A stretch of DNA of 64,000 bases from assembly GCF_000376785.1 (NCBI RefSeq), contig NZ_AQXX01000128.1, positions 49,171 through 113,170 on the forward strand. Reading direction: 5' to 3'. Position 1 is the stretch's first letter, and each line of letters opens with the position of its first letter. Below, in pieces: positions 8,943-21,504 of the stretch. This stretch comes from Hahella ganghwensis DSM 17046 (GTDB taxonomy: Bacteria; Pseudomonadota; Gammaproteobacteria; Pseudomonadales; Oleiphilaceae). The translations under genes were made by a program, and so were the position numbers. Under the pieces are notes generated by a model that was given only the letters and a program-made list of their open reading frames with translations, searched no databases and was not told where the DNA came from.

Positions 8943-10010
8943 TTACTCCTTCGGCATTCCCGTCAGCTGTTTAAAGCCAGGGGTTGCCATTTCTTTAAAT
9001 CCGTCTCCGTCTTTGACCAGAAATAAGACGGCCATATTGTGTTCGACAGCAACGTTGAACCCTTGTTCCTCCCCCAATACCATCATCGCGGTAGCCCAGG
9101 CATCCGCATACCCAACACTGGGGTTTAAAACCGTTACGGATGCCAGATTATGCTTAATCGGCTTCCCGGTTCTTGGGTCTATGGTATGGGAATATCGAAT
9201 CCCACCTTCTTCATAAAAGTTCCGATAATCGCCAGAGGTAGCTAGCCCCATGTCTTTTAATTCTAACACGTCCTGAACACGACGCTCGCCGACCACCGGT
9301 GACTCAATCGCAATACGCCATTTGACTCCGTCAGGTTTTACACCTCGTGTCCTGACCTCTCCCCCCACTTCCACCATGTAGGCTTTAACACCAAGAGATT
9401 CAAGATAAAGTGCTACACGATCAACCGCATAACCCTTTGCCACTGCTGACAGATCGACATAGACCGGCGTCGTCTTTCTTACCTTTCTACCGGAAACATC
9501 CAGTTCAAGTACTTCAAAACCCACTTCCTGAAGCGCATGGGTAATTTCCTTGTCCGACGGAACCTTTGTAGGCTTAAACTGGGGACCGAATCCCCACATA
9601 TTAACCAGCTTGCCCACAGTGACATCAAAAGCACCGCCAGACTGGCGACTGACACGTCTGGCAATATCGAACACTTCAGCAGTCGGTTCGGACAAAGGGA
9701 ACCATACGTTGACCGCTGATTGGTTAAATTGGCTGAGTTCAGACTCTTGTTTGTAGGTGGACATCAGAATATCCACCTCCTGAAGCTGCTCCAGAATGCC
9801 TTTGCGCACCTCATCTGGCGCAGACCGGATTCCCTCATCACTCCACTTCACGTGATACCAGGTCCCCATGATCTGCCCTTCAGCAGACTGAAGTTCAGGC
9901 CCAAAAAATGAACAGCCCGCGGCAACTAAAACACTCAGAAAGAGCGTTAAAACTGCAGCGGGCTTCAGAAAGAAACAGCGCAGATCTCTCTGCACTGTTT
10001 CGCACGACAT
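8943..10010 (-). CDS. apbE: FAD:protein FMN transferase ApbE (lipoprotein)
   Basis: The ApbE flavinyltransferase attaches FMN by phosphoester to threonines of NqrB and NqrC. The protein has a signal segment ending in VLVAAGC (lipoprotein-type cysteine), then family motifs MGTWYHVKW, DVTVGKLVNMWGFGP, VDLSAVAKGYAVD, EVGGEVRTRG, HTIDPRTGKPI and ADAWATAMM. I prefer the ATG at 10008-10010, just after the nqrF stop. An in-frame ATG at 10029-10031 would overlap nqrF by 17 bases and add seven residues. It sits between nqrF and nqrM, so the operon carries both its covalent-flavin and its iron maturation factors. The periplasmic location fits NqrB/NqrC flavinylation. Confidence 0.96.
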   Translation of the reverse strand: MSCETVQRDLRCFFLKPAAVLTLFLSVLVAAGCSFFGPELQSAEGQIMGTWYHVKWSDEGIRSAPDEVRKGILEQLQEVDILMSTYKQESELSQFNQSAVNVWFPLSEPTAEVFDIARRVSRQSGGAFDVTVGKLVNMWGFGPQFKPTKVPSDKEITHALQEVGFEVLELDVSGRKVRKTTPVYVDLSAVAKGYAVDRVALYLESLGVKAYMVEVGGEVRTRGVKPDGVKWRIAIESPVVGERRVQDVLELKDMGLATSGDYRNFYEEGGIRYSHTIDPRTGKPIKHNLASVTVLNPSVGYADAWATAMMVLGEEQGFNVAVEHNMAVLFLVKDGDGFKEMATPGFKQLTGMPKE

Positions 10011-10014
10011 AGAA

Positions 10015-11241
10015 TCAGCCACCAAAGTCATCGAGCAGAATATTCTCGTCTTCTACACCAAGATCTTTCAGCATTTTGATAACTGCGGCGTTCATCATTG
10101 GGGGTCCACACATGTAAAACTCACAGTCTTCCGGAGCCGGATGGTCCTTCAGGTAGTTGTCATACAACACATTGTGAATAAAGCCTGTGTAGCCTTCCCA
10201 GTTGTCTTCAGGCATTGGATCTGACAATGCCACATGCCAGACAAAGTTATCATTTGTCGCAGCCAGACCATCGAAGTCCTCAACGTAGAACATCTCACGT
10301 TTGCTTCGCGCTCCGTACCAGAATGACATCTTCCGGTCAGTGTTGAGGCGTTTGAGCTGGTCAAAAATATGTGCTCGCATAGGCGCCATTCCTGCCCCAC
10401 CACCAACGAACACCATTTCAGCATCTGTCTCCTTGGCGAAGAACTCACCGAATGGACCATATACTGTCACTTTATCACCAGGCTTCAGTGAGAATACCCA
10501 TGAAGACATTTGCCCAGGCGGGAAATTGGTTCCCGGCGGGGGTGTCGCAATACGGATATTGAACTTCAGTACACCGCGCTCTTCCGGGTAGTTTGCCATG
10601 GAATAAGCTCGGATGATTGGTTCTTTAACCACAGAGCGGAAACGCCACAGATTGTGCTTATCCCAATCCTCACGGAACTTTTCCTCAATCTCAAACTGGT
10701 CAAAGCTTACATCATATGACGGAGTTTCCAACTGCACATAACCACCGGCACGGAAGTCGACAACTTCACCTTCTGGAAGCTTAAGTACCAGCTCTTTAAT
10801 GAAAGTGGCAACATTGTGATTGGACACAACCTCGCACTCCCACTTTTTGACGCCGAAGACTTCTTCAGGCACTTCAATCTTCATGTCCTGTTTTACTGCC
10901 ACCTGGCAGGAAAGTCTCCAGCCCTCACGCTCCTCACGACGGGTAAAGTGAGCTTTCTCAGTCGGCAGCATACTACCGCCACCTTCCATCACTTTACACT
11001 TACACTGAGCACAGCTTCCGCCGCCGCCACAAGCTGAGGACAGGAATACGCCCTCAGCAGCGAGGGTCTGCAGCAGCTTACTGCCGGCAGGCGCCTTGAT
11101 GGTATGATCTGGGTCGTCATTGACCTCGATAGTGACATCACCGGAACTCACCAGTTTCGCTCTTGCTGCCAGAATGACCGCTACCAGCGACAACACGATG
11201 ACGGTGAACATCACCACGCCAAGTATGATTTCTGTATTCAT
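10015..11241 (-). CDS. nqrF: Na+-translocating NADH:quinone reductase subunit F
   Basis: A 408-residue NADH-oxidising subunit: an N-terminal membrane helix (about 5-27), a [2Fe-2S] ferredoxin domain with Cys71, Cys77, Cys80 and Cys112, then an FAD-binding domain with [11 protein letters not shown] and an NADH domain with [11 protein letters not shown] and [10 protein letters not shown]. Electrons enter the complex here, passing NADH to FAD to 2Fe-2S. All ligands are intact and the length equals the family norm (about 407). It is followed by apbE and preceded by nqrE after about 30 bases. Confidence 0.98.
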   Translation of the reverse strand: MNTEIILGVVMFTVIVLSLVAVILAARAKLVSSGDVTIEVNDDPDHTIKAPAGSKLLQTLAAEGVFLSSACGGGGSCAQCKCKVMEGGGSMLPTEKAHFTRREEREGWRLSCQVAVKQDMKIEVPEEVFGVKKWECEVVSNHNVATFIKELVLKLPEGEVVDFRAGGYVQLETPSYDVSFDQFEIEEKFREDWDKHNLWRFRSVVKEPIIRAYSMANYPEERGVLKFNIRIATPPPGTNFPPGQMSSWVFSLKPGDKVTVYGPFGEFFAKETDAEMVFVGGGAGMAPMRAHIFDQLKRLNTDRKMSFWYGARSKREMFYVEDFDGLAATNDNFVWHVALSDPMPEDNWEGYTGFIHNVLYDNYLKDHPAPEDCEFYMCGPPMMNAAVIKMLKDLGVEDENILLDDFGG

Positions 11242-11271
11242 ATTCTTACCTTATTCGTGTGTAGCTTCCGG

Positions 11272-11883
11272 TTACAGCGAAATGCCAGAGAATGACATAA
11301 AGCCAAGTGACATCAAGCCAACAGTGATAAAGGTAATACCCAGACCTCTCAAGCCTTCAGGTACATCACTGTATTTCAGCTTCTCACGAATACCGGCAAG
11401 GGCAATAATCGCCAGCGCCCATCCGAGGCCTGCACCGAATCCGTACACAACGCTTTCACCAAAGGTGTAGTCCCTTTCCACCATGAACAGTGAAGCCCCC
11501 ATGATGGCACAGTTAACGGTGATCAGCGGAAGAAACACCCCCAATGCGTTGTATAACGCCGGGAAGAATTTATCCAAGACCATTTCCAGAATCTGAACAA
11601 TCGCCGCGATAACACCGATATAGGTCAACAGGCCCAGGAAGCTCAGGTCAATATTGGGCATACCCGCCCATGCCAGGGCACCGTCTCTCAGCAATCCGTT
11701 GTAGATAACGTTGTTGACCGGTACAGTCACGGACAGTACGACAATGACCGCGATCCCCAAGCCAACAGCAGCCTCAATTTTTTTCGACAGTGCCAGGAAG
11801 GTACACATCCCCAGAAAGAAAGCCAAAGCCATGTTTTCAACAAAAACGGCCTTAACCAATAGACTGATGTAATGCTCAAACAT
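11272..11883 (-). CDS. nqrE: Na+-translocating NADH:quinone reductase subunit E
   Basis: A 203-residue integral membrane subunit with about six spans, homologous to RnfA/NqrD. It starts [19 protein letters not shown] and contains the cysteine-bearing helices (CTFLAL near residue 26 and VNCAIMG near 120) that, with NqrD, hold the intramembrane iron centre. It forms a pseudo-twofold pair with NqrD in the Na+ path. Standard length. It is separated from nqrD by two bases, so the genes are co-translated. Confidence 0.97.
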   Translation of the reverse strand: MFEHYISLLVKAVFVENMALAFFLGMCTFLALSKKIEAAVGLGIAVIVVLSVTVPVNNVIYNGLLRDGALAWAGMPNIDLSFLGLLTYIGVIAAIVQILEMVLDKFFPALYNALGVFLPLITVNCAIMGASLFMVERDYTFGESVVYGFGAGLGWALAIIALAGIREKLKYSDVPEGLRGLGITFITVGLMSLGFMSFSGISL

Positions 11884-11885
11884 GA

Positions 11886-12551
11886 TTAAAATGCCTCCTT
11901 AACTTTATGGGCAGACATTTTGTACTCAGCTTCCTCAACCTGTTCTTTCTTCCAGCTTCTCAAAGCCCAGATTATCAATCCGATGATGAAGAAAGCACTT
12001 GGAGGCAGGAGCAACAGACCATTCGGTTGATACCACCCACCATTGGCAACCGCTGGCAAAACCTCAACTCCAAAAAGTTTACCCGCACCGAAAAGCTCAC
12101 GAACAAAAGCCACAAGCACGAGAATGGTGGCATAACCTGCACCATTACCTACACCATCAAGAAAGCTCAACACAGGACCATTCTGCATTGCAAAGGCTTC
12201 TGCACGGCCCATTACAATACAGTTAGTGATAATCAGCCCCACAAAAACAGACAGCTGCTTGCTCACTTCATAGGCATATGCTTTCAGCACCTGATCAACA
12301 ACAATTACCAAAGAAGCAATGATTGTCATCTGGACAATAATCCTGATGCTGCTGGGTATATGACTTCTGATCAGTGCAACCGAAAAGCTCGAAAACGCGG
12401 TTACGAATACAACAGCCAAGCCCATAACAATGGATAGTTGCAGACTGGTAGTGACTGCCAGAGCAGAACAAATCCCCAGAATCTGTAAAGCAATGGGGTT
12501 GTTGGAAAAGATAGGCTCAAGAAGAACCTTTTTAGGCGTCGCTTCAGACAT
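11886..12551 (-). CDS. nqrD: Na+-translocating NADH:quinone reductase subunit D
   Basis: A 221-residue membrane subunit of the NqrD/RnfE family with about six spans. Visible signatures are [20 protein letters not shown], with its cysteine in the first helix, and [13 protein letters not shown] in a later helix. Its cysteines pair with those of NqrE around the membrane iron site. The start overlaps the end of nqrC by 8 bases, and the stop is two bases before nqrE. Length and motifs are typical. Confidence 0.97.
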   Translation of the reverse strand: MSEATPKKVLLEPIFSNNPIALQILGICSALAVTTSLQLSIVMGLAVVFVTAFSSFSVALIRSHIPSSIRIIVQMTIIASLVIVVDQVLKAYAYEVSKQLSVFVGLIITNCIVMGRAEAFAMQNGPVLSFLDGVGNGAGYATILVLVAFVRELFGAGKLFGVEVLPAVANGGWYQPNGLLLLPPSAFFIIGLIIWALRSWKKEQVEEAEYKMSAHKVKEAF

Positions 12552-13353
12552 TTCCTGCCTCCCCTGATCTCACTCGATCCAGATAGTTTTTAAAGCCTTC
12601 TTCCCCCAACCAGTATTTCATCAGGTTTTCAACACCACGACTGGTTAGAGTCGCCCCTGCCAGGGCATCCACAGAATATTTTGCGTCTGGTGAACTTGGG
12701 TTAACCCCACCTTTAGCCAGTTTGACAGCCGGGTCACCCTGCTCGTCATAAACCTCTTTCCCAGGCCACTGACCTTTCCAGTTGGGGTTATCTACCTCGC
12801 CGCCAAGACCTGGCGTTTCACCATGCTGGTAAAACCCAAGACCTACGACGGTGTCCCCATCTCCCTTCAGGGCGAGAAAACCGTATAGAGTTGACCACAA
12901 ACCGTATCCGCGCACAGGAATAATGACACGGGAAATGTCAGCGCCGTCTTTTACAATGTAAACCTTGGCGTATTTCTCGCGTCTCTTGATTCCGGCAATA
13001 TCCTCACCAGATGACAGACTTTTTGAGTAATCCGGATTCTGGCTCACTCTCTGCTGATCAAAAGCTTCGATACTCGAATAGCCCGCCGCTGAAGGCTCTA
13101 CATACATTCCTGTATCCAGATCCACCAACTTGGGGGTAATCGTCGCAAACTTCTCTTCAATCTCCTGCTTGGTCGGAGACGTGCTAAGCATACCAGCTGC
13201 ACGAAGTATGTTTTCTTTCAGGTTAAGCGTTCTGTTCTGGACCTGAACCGGCTTCAGCAGAACTGCCGCTGCAGACACTATCACTGAGCAGACAATACAT
13301 AGTGCCAGCGCTACGGTAATAATTTTCTGAATGGAATCATTAGACTTAGACAC
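12544..13353 (-). CDS. nqrC: Na+-translocating NADH:quinone reductase subunit C
   Basis: A 269-residue subunit with one N-terminal membrane helix (about residues 11-34) and a periplasmic FMN-binding domain. The covalent FMN site is in the motif [13 protein letters not shown], with Thr235 as the expected acceptor of the ApbE-transferred FMN. It overlaps nqrB by 8 bases and nqrD by 8 bases, showing tight translational coupling. Electrons pass from the NqrD/E iron site through NqrC FMN to NqrB FMN. Confidence 0.97.
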   Translation of the reverse strand: MSKSNDSIQKIITVALALCIVCSVIVSAAAVLLKPVQVQNRTLNLKENILRAAGMLSTSPTKQEIEEKFATITPKLVDLDTGMYVEPSAAGYSSIEAFDQQRVSQNPDYSKSLSSGEDIAGIKRREKYAKVYIVKDGADISRVIIPVRGYGLWSTLYGFLALKGDGDTVVGLGFYQHGETPGLGGEVDNPNWKGQWPGKEVYDEQGDPAVKLAKGGVNPSSPDAKYSVDALAGATLTSRGVENLMKYWLGEEGFKNYLDRVRSGEAGNV

Positions 13354-14545
13354 GGGCCAGTCTCCTCTTCACGTTTGCCTGAACCACAATGTGGTCAATA
13401 AATGGCGCAAACAGATTGGCAAACAATATGGCCAACATGATGCCTTCAGGGAACGCTGGATTTACTACCCGGATCAACACGGTCATTACTCCCACCAAAG
13501 CACCGAAGGCCCATTTTCCAGCATCCGTCATGGAAGCAGACACCGGGTCAGTAGCCATAAACATCATGCCAAAGGCAAAACCACCCATCACGAAATGATA
13601 ATGTGCTGGAACGCTGAACATAGGGTTCGTATCTGAGCCGACCAGATTAAACAACGTTGCTGTAGCAGCCATACCCAGGAATACGCCGGCAACGATACGC
13701 CAGGAGGCTATCTTCATGATCAGAAGAGCCGCACCACCTATCAGTATCGCCAGAGCCGAGGTCTCACCAACACTACCTTGCTGGAAGCCCAGGAACATAT
13801 CCATCCAGGTCAGACTTTCATTGATAGCCTCCATACCGCCTGCAGCAGCCACACTCAATGGCGTGGCACCACTGAATCCGTCTACAGCAGTCCACACGGC
13901 ATCACCGGAAATCTGAGCTGGATACGCGAAGTACAAAAATGCACGACCGGTCAGGGCTGGGTTCAAGAAGTTTTTGCCGGTTCCACCGAATACTTCCTTA
14001 CCAATGACCACACCAAAAGATATACCCAGAGCCACTTGCCACAAAGGAATTGTTGGAGGGCAAATCAATGCAAACAGAATAGAAGTAACAAAGAAACCTT
14101 CATTGACTTCATGACGACGGATAGTGGCAAACAACACCTCCCAGAAACCGCCAACCACAAAGGTCACGAAGTAAATAGGCAGGAAGTAAGCAGCACCGTA
14201 GATGAAGTTATCCCAGATACTGCCGGGATCATTGCCGGCAAACGCAGCAATAATAGCGCTTCTCCACCCTGCATCCATCGCCAGGCCATTTTCCAGCAGG
14301 AAAGTATTGGCCTGCAGACCAACGTTGTACATTCCGAAGAACATCGCCGGAAATACGCAGAACCAAACGGTAATCATGATCCGCTTCAGATCGACACCGT
14401 CACGAACGTGGGTATTGGCCGAAGTCACCTTACCGGGTGTATAGAAGATGGTATCTACCGCTTCATAAAGCGCATACCACTTTTCATATTTGCCGCCCTT
14501 CTCGAAGTTCGGCTCAATTTTATCCAAAAAAGCTCTTAAGCCCAT
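13346..14545 (-). CDS. nqrB: Na+-translocating NADH:quinone reductase subunit B
   Basis: A 399-residue polytopic membrane subunit with about ten spans. It starts [20 protein letters not shown] and contains GFSGATPLS, in which Thr228 is the expected covalent FMN attachment residue, plus riboflavin-site and Na+-path helices conserved in the NqrB/RnfD family. It is the main Na+-translocating and quinone-reducing subunit. It follows nqrA by three bases and overlaps nqrC by 8. Long antisense open frames here are shadows of this gene. Confidence 0.98.
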   Translation of the reverse strand: MGLRAFLDKIEPNFEKGGKYEKWYALYEAVDTIFYTPGKVTSANTHVRDGVDLKRIMITVWFCVFPAMFFGMYNVGLQANTFLLENGLAMDAGWRSAIIAAFAGNDPGSIWDNFIYGAAYFLPIYFVTFVVGGFWEVLFATIRRHEVNEGFFVTSILFALICPPTIPLWQVALGISFGVVIGKEVFGGTGKNFLNPALTGRAFLYFAYPAQISGDAVWTAVDGFSGATPLSVAAAGGMEAINESLTWMDMFLGFQQGSVGETSALAILIGGAALLIMKIASWRIVAGVFLGMAATATLFNLVGSDTNPMFSVPAHYHFVMGGFAFGMMFMATDPVSASMTDAGKWAFGALVGVMTVLIRVVNPAFPEGIMLAILFANLFAPFIDHIVVQANVKRRLARV

Positions 14546-14548
14546 GTC

Positions 14549-16132
<1,584 letters not shown>

Positions 16133-16156
16133 GGCGACACCGGAAGCGATGTCGCC
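16133..16156 (-). terminator. Rho-independent terminator of gap
   Basis: Inverted repeat GGCGACA (16133-16139) and TGTCGCC (16150-16156) with a 10-base loop. On the minus strand it is followed by ATTTTTCTCC. It lies about 20 bases after the gap stop codon. Confidence 0.75.
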
Positions 16157-16174
16157 GGGTATTGAAAAAGCGAA

Positions 16175-17641
16175 TTAATTCATACTGTTTGGATACAAAT
16201 TGTGCTTAACACCAGCCATCTGATTCACCACACGAATGACCTGTGCGCTATAGCCCGCTTCATTATCGTACCAAACATAAAGAACAACACGATTGCCGTT
16301 AACAATGGTCGCCTGAGCATCGACAATCCCCGCATGACGGGAACCGACGAAGTCTGTGGAGACCACTTCCGGCGAGTTGGTGAAATCGATTTGCTTGTGC
16401 AGATCTGAATTCAGGGAAATATCGCGCAAATAGCTGTTAATCCCTTCAACTGACGTTGCTTTATTCAGATTGAGATTAAGAATCGCCATGGATACGTTAG
16501 GCGTAGGAACCCTGATCGCATTACCAGTCAGCTTGCCGGCCAACTCTGGCAGAGCCTTAGCAACAGCCTTTGCTGCACCCGTCTCTGTGATAACCATATT
16601 CAGAGGCGCACTACGACCCCGACGACTGCCTTTATGGTAATTATCAATCAGGTTCTGATCATTGGTATAGGAATGAACAGTTTCCACATGCCCATCGATA
16701 ATCCCGAACTCATCATTCACTGCTTTTAGGACAGGTGTGATGGCATTTGTCGTACAAGAGGCGGCAGACAAAATTTTGTCTTCATCAGTAATCAACTGAT
16801 TATTGATACCGAATACGATGTTCTTGATCTCACCTTTACCTGGAGCGGTCAGTATTACACGACTTACCCCCTTGCACTGAAGGTGACGGGACAGCCCAGC
16901 CTCATCACGCCATACACCGGTGTTATCGATCACAATGGCGTTATCGATCCCATGCTGGGTGTAATCAACATTCTCAGGCGCATCAGAATAGATGACCTGC
17001 ACATAGTTGCCGTTGGCGATGATCGCAGCATTCTCTTCATCAACGGTAATGGTACCCTGGAAGGATCCATGAACGGAATCACGCCGCAGAAGACTCGCGC
17101 GCTTCTCCAAATCGTTCTCCGCTTTTCCTTTACGCACCACGATGGCACGCAACCGCAGGTTGGCCCCACCGCCTGCCTTTTCAATCAGAATACGGGCCAG
17201 CAGGCGACCTATACGGCCAAATCCATATAAAACCACATCTTTAGTTTCAGAGGCACCACCGTTCTCTTCCCCACGCTTACCGACGATGTCGGCCAGCTCT
17301 GCACGCAGAAATTCCTCTAGAGACTGAGAACCGCCTTGCTTTTCATATTTAATCGCCATCTTTCCGATATCGATGTGCGCATGCCCAAGTTCCATTTCGT
17401 CGAGCATTTTCAGTATCGGATAGGTGTTATTGACTGAAAGCTCGTGATCGGCAACCTGACGAACAAAGCGATGAGCTTTCAGGATCCCGATAACGGAGCG
17501 ATTAATAATTGGGCGGCCATAGATCGATGTAATGACGTTGTTGTTACGATACAAACGCCCTATGAGAGGGATCATAGATTCAGCGACAGTCTCGCGCTCC
17601 TTCCAATCGCCGAAACAGGCTTCCAACTTCTCTTGACTCAC
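16175..17641 (-). CDS. gap: Glyceraldehyde-3-phosphate dehydrogenase, long form with N-terminal extension
   Basis: A 488-residue protein; classical GAPDH is about 335. The catalytic core starts near residue 133 with VLYGFGRIGRLLARI (NAD(P)-binding) and includes AASCTTNAITPVL with the catalytic cysteine, VHSYTNDQ and NEAGYSAQ. About 130 residues of helical sequence precede it, with no domain I can name. Long GAPDH of this kind occurs in Pseudomonas (PA3001 in my recollection), also between nqr and mfd. Whether it works in glycolysis or gluconeogenesis is not shown. The start is GTG (17639-17641) with AGAGG about 10 bases upstream. It is divergent from mfd and has its own terminator. Confidence 0.92.
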   Translation of the reverse strand: MSQEKLEACFGDWKERETVAESMIPLIGRLYRNNNVITSIYGRPIINRSVIGILKAHRFVRQVADHELSVNNTYPILKMLDEMELGHAHIDIGKMAIKYEKQGGSQSLEEFLRAELADIVGKRGEENGGASETKDVVLYGFGRIGRLLARILIEKAGGGANLRLRAIVVRKGKAENDLEKRASLLRRDSVHGSFQGTITVDEENAAIIANGNYVQVIYSDAPENVDYTQHGIDNAIVIDNTGVWRDEAGLSRHLQCKGVSRVILTAPGKGEIKNIVFGINNQLITDEDKILSAASCTTNAITPVLKAVNDEFGIIDGHVETVHSYTNDQNLIDNYHKGSRRGRSAPLNMVITETGAAKAVAKALPELAGKLTGNAIRVPTPNVSMAILNLNLNKATSVEGINSYLRDISLNSDLHKQIDFTNSPEVVSTDFVGSRHAGIVDAQATIVNGNRVVLYVWYDNEAGYSAQVIRVVNQMAGVKHNLYPNSMN

Positions 17642-18012
17642 AGTAATGCACCTCTTTTCTGCGCAAAATTTGGGCGCACATTATCTCTTTTCAACCCTTG
17701 CGTGGCAATGCATACCCCCCATTTTTGACTTAAAATAACGTTTCAAATCAACAGGTTCGTTACAATACAAAACAATCACCAGATTAGCCCGCCCATTTTC
17801 GCCTCCCAGCCTCCATTTGGAGTTTTATTACTAACAAGCCTACTGAAATTTAAGTGGAATCCCGGTCGCTTCTGCCTAATTATTAGGCTTTTGAGCCTTC
17901 AACTCTCCGGCAACTCAATGCCAAGACAGCAACCCTTTGTCCATAGAGTTAGAAAAATGGCAGGCAAAAACTTAGAATGCGCGCTCCAGTCAGAATCGAT
18001 TTTTAGGCAGAC
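17642..18012. other. Divergent promoter region between gap and mfd
   Basis: 371 bases without a supported gene. It must contain promoters for gap (minus) and mfd (plus). A small imperfect hairpin around GCCTAATTATTAGGC (17874-17888) is followed by TTTTGAG, a weak terminator-like element on the plus strand about 125 bases before mfd. I see no known RNA family here. Confidence 0.5.
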
Positions 18013-21000
18013 ATGACATATCCACTTCCAGACACCCCCAGCAAAACTATTTACTGGGGTGATACAACCGGCCAGATGGACGCTCTGGTGCTGGCGCAGC
18101 ACCTGCAATCGACCCACAAATTATTGGTGGTCGTTACTGTAGATATGCCCACGGCCGAACATTTGGAAAATGCAGTAAGGTTTTTTCTCTCGTGTGAAGA
18201 AATCCCAATTCTGACGCTGCCTGACTGGGAGACCCTGCCATATGATTCTTTCTCACCACACCAGGACATCATCTCCGCCAGAATCAAATGTCTTTTCGAG
18301 CTGCCCAAGGTTAATCACGGCCTGCTGATTTTACCACTTTCCACAGCCCTGGTCCGACTGCCACCGAAACCTTACATTCTCGGCAGCACGCTGGTGATCA
18401 GGAAGGGACAATCCATTGATCTTAGCGATTACCGGCGGGATCTGGAGTCTGCCGGTTATCGTTGCGTTGACACAGTCATTGAACACGGCGAGTTCGCAAT
18501 TCGGGGCTCGATTCTCGATATTTTTCCAACCGGCCACCACACCCCTTACCGGATAGATCTGTTCGATGATGAGGTCGATAGCATCAGGGAATTCGATGTT
18601 GAAACTCAACGTTCTTCCGACAAGGTTGAGCAGATCAATCTTCTGCCGGCTCATGAGTTTCCGTTAACCCAAGATTCCATCACCAGATTCAGAAACCGCT
18701 TCTATGAGCTGTTTCCCAACACATCCCGCAATTGTCCTATATTGCAGGATGTCATGAATGGTATTGCTTCACCTGGCCTGGAGTATTACCTGGATCTGTT
18801 TTTTGAATCCACCGCCACCATCTTTGATTATCTTGACGATGAGTCAACTCTGGTGCTGTACGACGGGCTGTATGACCGCAGCGTGCATTTCTGGGATGAA
18901 TTGAATGATCGCTACGAAGATCTTCGCCACAACATTGAACGCCCGATACTGTCGCCCGGCCAGATATTCCAGAGAACCGAAGAATTCTTTGCACACCTGA
19001 AACAATTCCCTCGAGCAGAATTCAGCACTAAACAAAAAGCAGATCCTGCGGCATCCGCCACACAAACGCAGTTTGCACCACTGCCTGATGTATCGATACA
19101 ACCCAGACTGGCAGATCCTTTCGTCAACCTGAAAGCGTTGGCAAAGGATATCCCCAACATCACCATTTGTGCAGAGACGGCCGGAAGACAGCAGGTACTT
19201 TTGGAAAGCTTTAAACAAGCAGGTATTCGTCTTCAGGAAGCTGGCAACTGGAAACAGTGCCAGCAACTGGATCAGCCCTGGAAAGTCACCATTGCAGAGT
19301 TGACCAAAGGCTTTATTGATGCGGAAGGTCGGTATGCCATCATCGCCGAGCCGGACCTTTATCAGGACCGGGTACCACAGCGTCGCAGGCGAAAACGAGC
19401 CACGGAAACCAGCGATAATGTAGTCCAGAACCTCACAGAGCTCAGAGTTGGCTCGCCAGTGGTACACATTGACCATGGCATAGGGCGATATAAAGGCCTT
19501 GAAACACTGGAAGTCGACGGCCAGAAACAAGAATTTCTGCTTTTGGAATATGCCAACGATGCCAAGCTTTATGTACCTGTCGCTTCACTTCACCTGATTT
19601 CACGATACACCGGGGTCAATGAGGAGCTGGTTCCCGTTTCCAAACTGGGAACTGATCGTTGGTCGGCAGCCAAGAAAAGCGCGGCTGAAAAGATCAAGGA
19701 TACTGCCGCTGAATTACTCGAGGTTTATGCCCGACGCGAAGCAAACCCCGGGTATGCCTGCGCCCCTCCGGATGAGAGTTACCAGACTTTTTCTGCCTCC
19801 TTCCCATTCGAGGAAACGCCTGATCAATTAAACGCCATTAATGCCGTCCTTAAAGATATGGTCAAAACGACTCCCATGGATCGCCTGGTGTGCGGGGATG
19901 TCGGCTTCGGCAAAACAGAAGTCGCCATGCGCGCTGCTTTCCTGGCAGCAAACAGTGGACGTCAGGTAGCCGTACTTGTCCCAACCACCCTGTTGGCCCA
20001 GCAACACTTTCAAACATTTCAGGATCGTTTTGCGGATACCGCCATCCATATTGAACTGATCTCACGTTTCCGCTCAGCATCTGATATCAGCAAGATCAAA
20101 GAGAAACTCAGAGAAGGTAAAGTCGATATTATCGTCGGCACGCATAAACTGTTGCAGAAGGATATTTCATTCAAGGACCTGGGGTTGCTTATCATTGACG
20201 AGGAACACCGTTTTGGTGTCCAGCAGAAAGAAAAAGTGAAGGCTTTAAGAGCCAACATCGACATTCTCGCCATGACGGCTACGCCTATTCCAAGGACCCT
20301 CAACCTCTCTCTGCAGGGCGTCAGAGACCTATCCATTATCAGTACTCCGCCTGAACGCCGGCTATCCGTGAAAACGTTCATCAGGGAAAGATCGAACAGT
20401 CTCATAAAAGAAGCCGTGTTACGGGAAATACTCCGCGGTGGTCAGGTATTCTTCCTGCACAATGAGGTCAGCAGCATAGATAAAGAAGCCCGCGAACTTG
20501 AGGCACTGGTGCCAGACGCCAGGGTTGGAGTTGCCCACGGCCAGATGCGGGAGAGAGAACTGGAAAAAGTCATGTCTGACTTTTATCACAAGAGATTCAA
20601 CGTACTGATCTGCAGCACGATTATTGAGACCGGCATCGACATTCCCTCGGCCAATACCATTTTGATTGATCGGGCAGACAAGTTCGGCATTGCCCAGTTG
20701 CACCAGTTGAGAGGGCGGGTCGGGAGATCCCACCACCAGGCATACGCATACCTGCTCACTCCACCTCCACGAACTCTGAGTTCTGACGCCATTAAGCGCC
20801 TGGAAGCCATAGGCAATGCTCAGGATCTTGGAGCAGGTTTCACTCTGGCGACCCACGACCTGGAAATCAGAGGGGCCGGCGAACTACTCGGCGAAGAACA
20901 AAGTGGGCATATTCAAAACATTGGCTACGCTCTTTATTCACAGCTATTGGACGCTGCAGTCAAAGCGATGCAGAAAGGAGAAGAGCTTGACCTCAGCCAA

Positions 21001-21465
21001 CCAATTCCAAACGGTTGTGACATCAATTTCAGAATACCCGCACTGATTCCCGATGACTATCTAGATGACGTGCACGGTCGCCTGATCCTTTACAAAAGAA
21101 TTGCCAATGCTGCCGACCATGACGCACTACGCGACCTTCAGGTAGAAATGATAGATCGCTTTGGACTACAGCCCGATCCGGTCAAAAACCTTTTCCGCCA
21201 ACAGAATATCAAACTTTCCGCTGACCAGATCGGCATCGCGAAAATCGACCTTGGCATCAGGGGAGGCACTATTGAGTTCGGCCACAAAACCAAAGTGGAA
21301 CCAATGCTACTGGTCACTTTGATTCAACGAGAACCAAACCGCTATAAACTTGATGGCGGGAATAAACTAAAAATCAGTGAGTCTCTGGAATCCAGCGAAG
21401 AAAGATTGCAATTTATTGAAAATCTACTGCAAACTTTCTCAACTCCAGCGGGTCGCTCCCATTAA
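18013..21465 (+). CDS. mfd: Transcription-repair coupling factor Mfd
   Basis: 1150 residues, the family's usual length. Order: UvrB-like N-terminal damage-recognition region (1-340), RNA-polymerase-interacting CarD-like domain with VVHIDHGIGRYKGLE (about 480-530), RecG-like helicase with Walker A GDVGFGKTEVAM (about 628), DEEHRFGV (about 728) and TATPIPRTL, helicase C with GRVGRSHHQAYAYLL, and a C-terminal TRCF domain. Mfd removes stalled RNA polymerase and recruits UvrA to template-strand lesions. It is followed 39 bases later by csiV, as in Pseudomonas. Several long antisense open frames here are shadows. Confidence 0.98.
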   Translation: MTYPLPDTPSKTIYWGDTTGQMDALVLAQHLQSTHKLLVVVTVDMPTAEHLENAVRFFLSCEEIPILTLPDWETLPYDSFSPHQDIISARIKCLFELPKVNHGLLILPLSTALVRLPPKPYILGSTLVIRKGQSIDLSDYRRDLESAGYRCVDTVIEHGEFAIRGSILDIFPTGHHTPYRIDLFDDEVDSIREFDVETQRSSDKVEQINLLPAHEFPLTQDSITRFRNRFYELFPNTSRNCPILQDVMNGIASPGLEYYLDLFFESTATIFDYLDDESTLVLYDGLYDRSVHFWDELNDRYEDLRHNIERPILSPGQIFQRTEEFFAHLKQFPRAEFSTKQKADPAASATQTQFAPLPDVSIQPRLADPFVNLKALAKDIPNITICAETAGRQQVLLESFKQAGIRLQEAGNWKQCQQLDQPWKVTIAELTKGFIDAEGRYAIIAEPDLYQDRVPQRRRRKRATETSDNVVQNLTELRVGSPVVHIDHGIGRYKGLETLEVDGQKQEFLLLEYANDAKLYVPVASLHLISRYTGVNEELVPVSKLGTDRWSAAKKSAAEKIKDTAAELLEVYARREANPGYACAPPDESYQTFSASFPFEETPDQLNAINAVLKDMVKTTPMDRLVCGDVGFGKTEVAMRAAFLAANSGRQVAVLVPTTLLAQQHFQTFQDRFADTAIHIELISRFRSASDISKIKEKLREGKVDIIVGTHKLLQKDISFKDLGLLIIDEEHRFGVQQKEKVKALRANIDILAMTATPIPRTLNLSLQGVRDLSIISTPPERRLSVKTFIRERSNSLIKEAVLREILRGGQVFFLHNEVSSIDKEARELEALVPDARVGVAHGQMRERELEKVMSDFYHKRFNVLICSTIIETGIDIPSANTILIDRADKFGIAQLHQLRGRVGRSHHQAYAYLLTPPPRTLSSDAIKRLEAIGNAQDLGAGFTLATHDLEIRGAGELLGEEQSGHIQNIGYALYSQLLDAAVKAMQKGEELDLSQPIPNGCDINFRIPALIPDDYLDDVHGRLILYKRIANAADHDALRDLQVEMIDRFGLQPDPVKNLFRQQNIKLSADQIGIAKIDLGIRGGTIEFGHKTKVEPMLLVTLIQREPNRYKLDGGNKLKISESLESSEERLQFIENLLQTFSTPAGRSH

Positions 21466-21504
21466 GGGAACAGAAAGAACCCCGAATACAAGGCCAATGA
21501 GTTA

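Noticed and set aside
13778..14539. 253-codon plus-strand frame inside nqrB
   Set aside because: Antisense shadow of a fully conserved membrane gene; no start context and no domain.
18844..19530. 228-codon minus-strand frame inside mfd
   Set aside because: Shadow of mfd; no recognisable protein and no ribosome-binding site.
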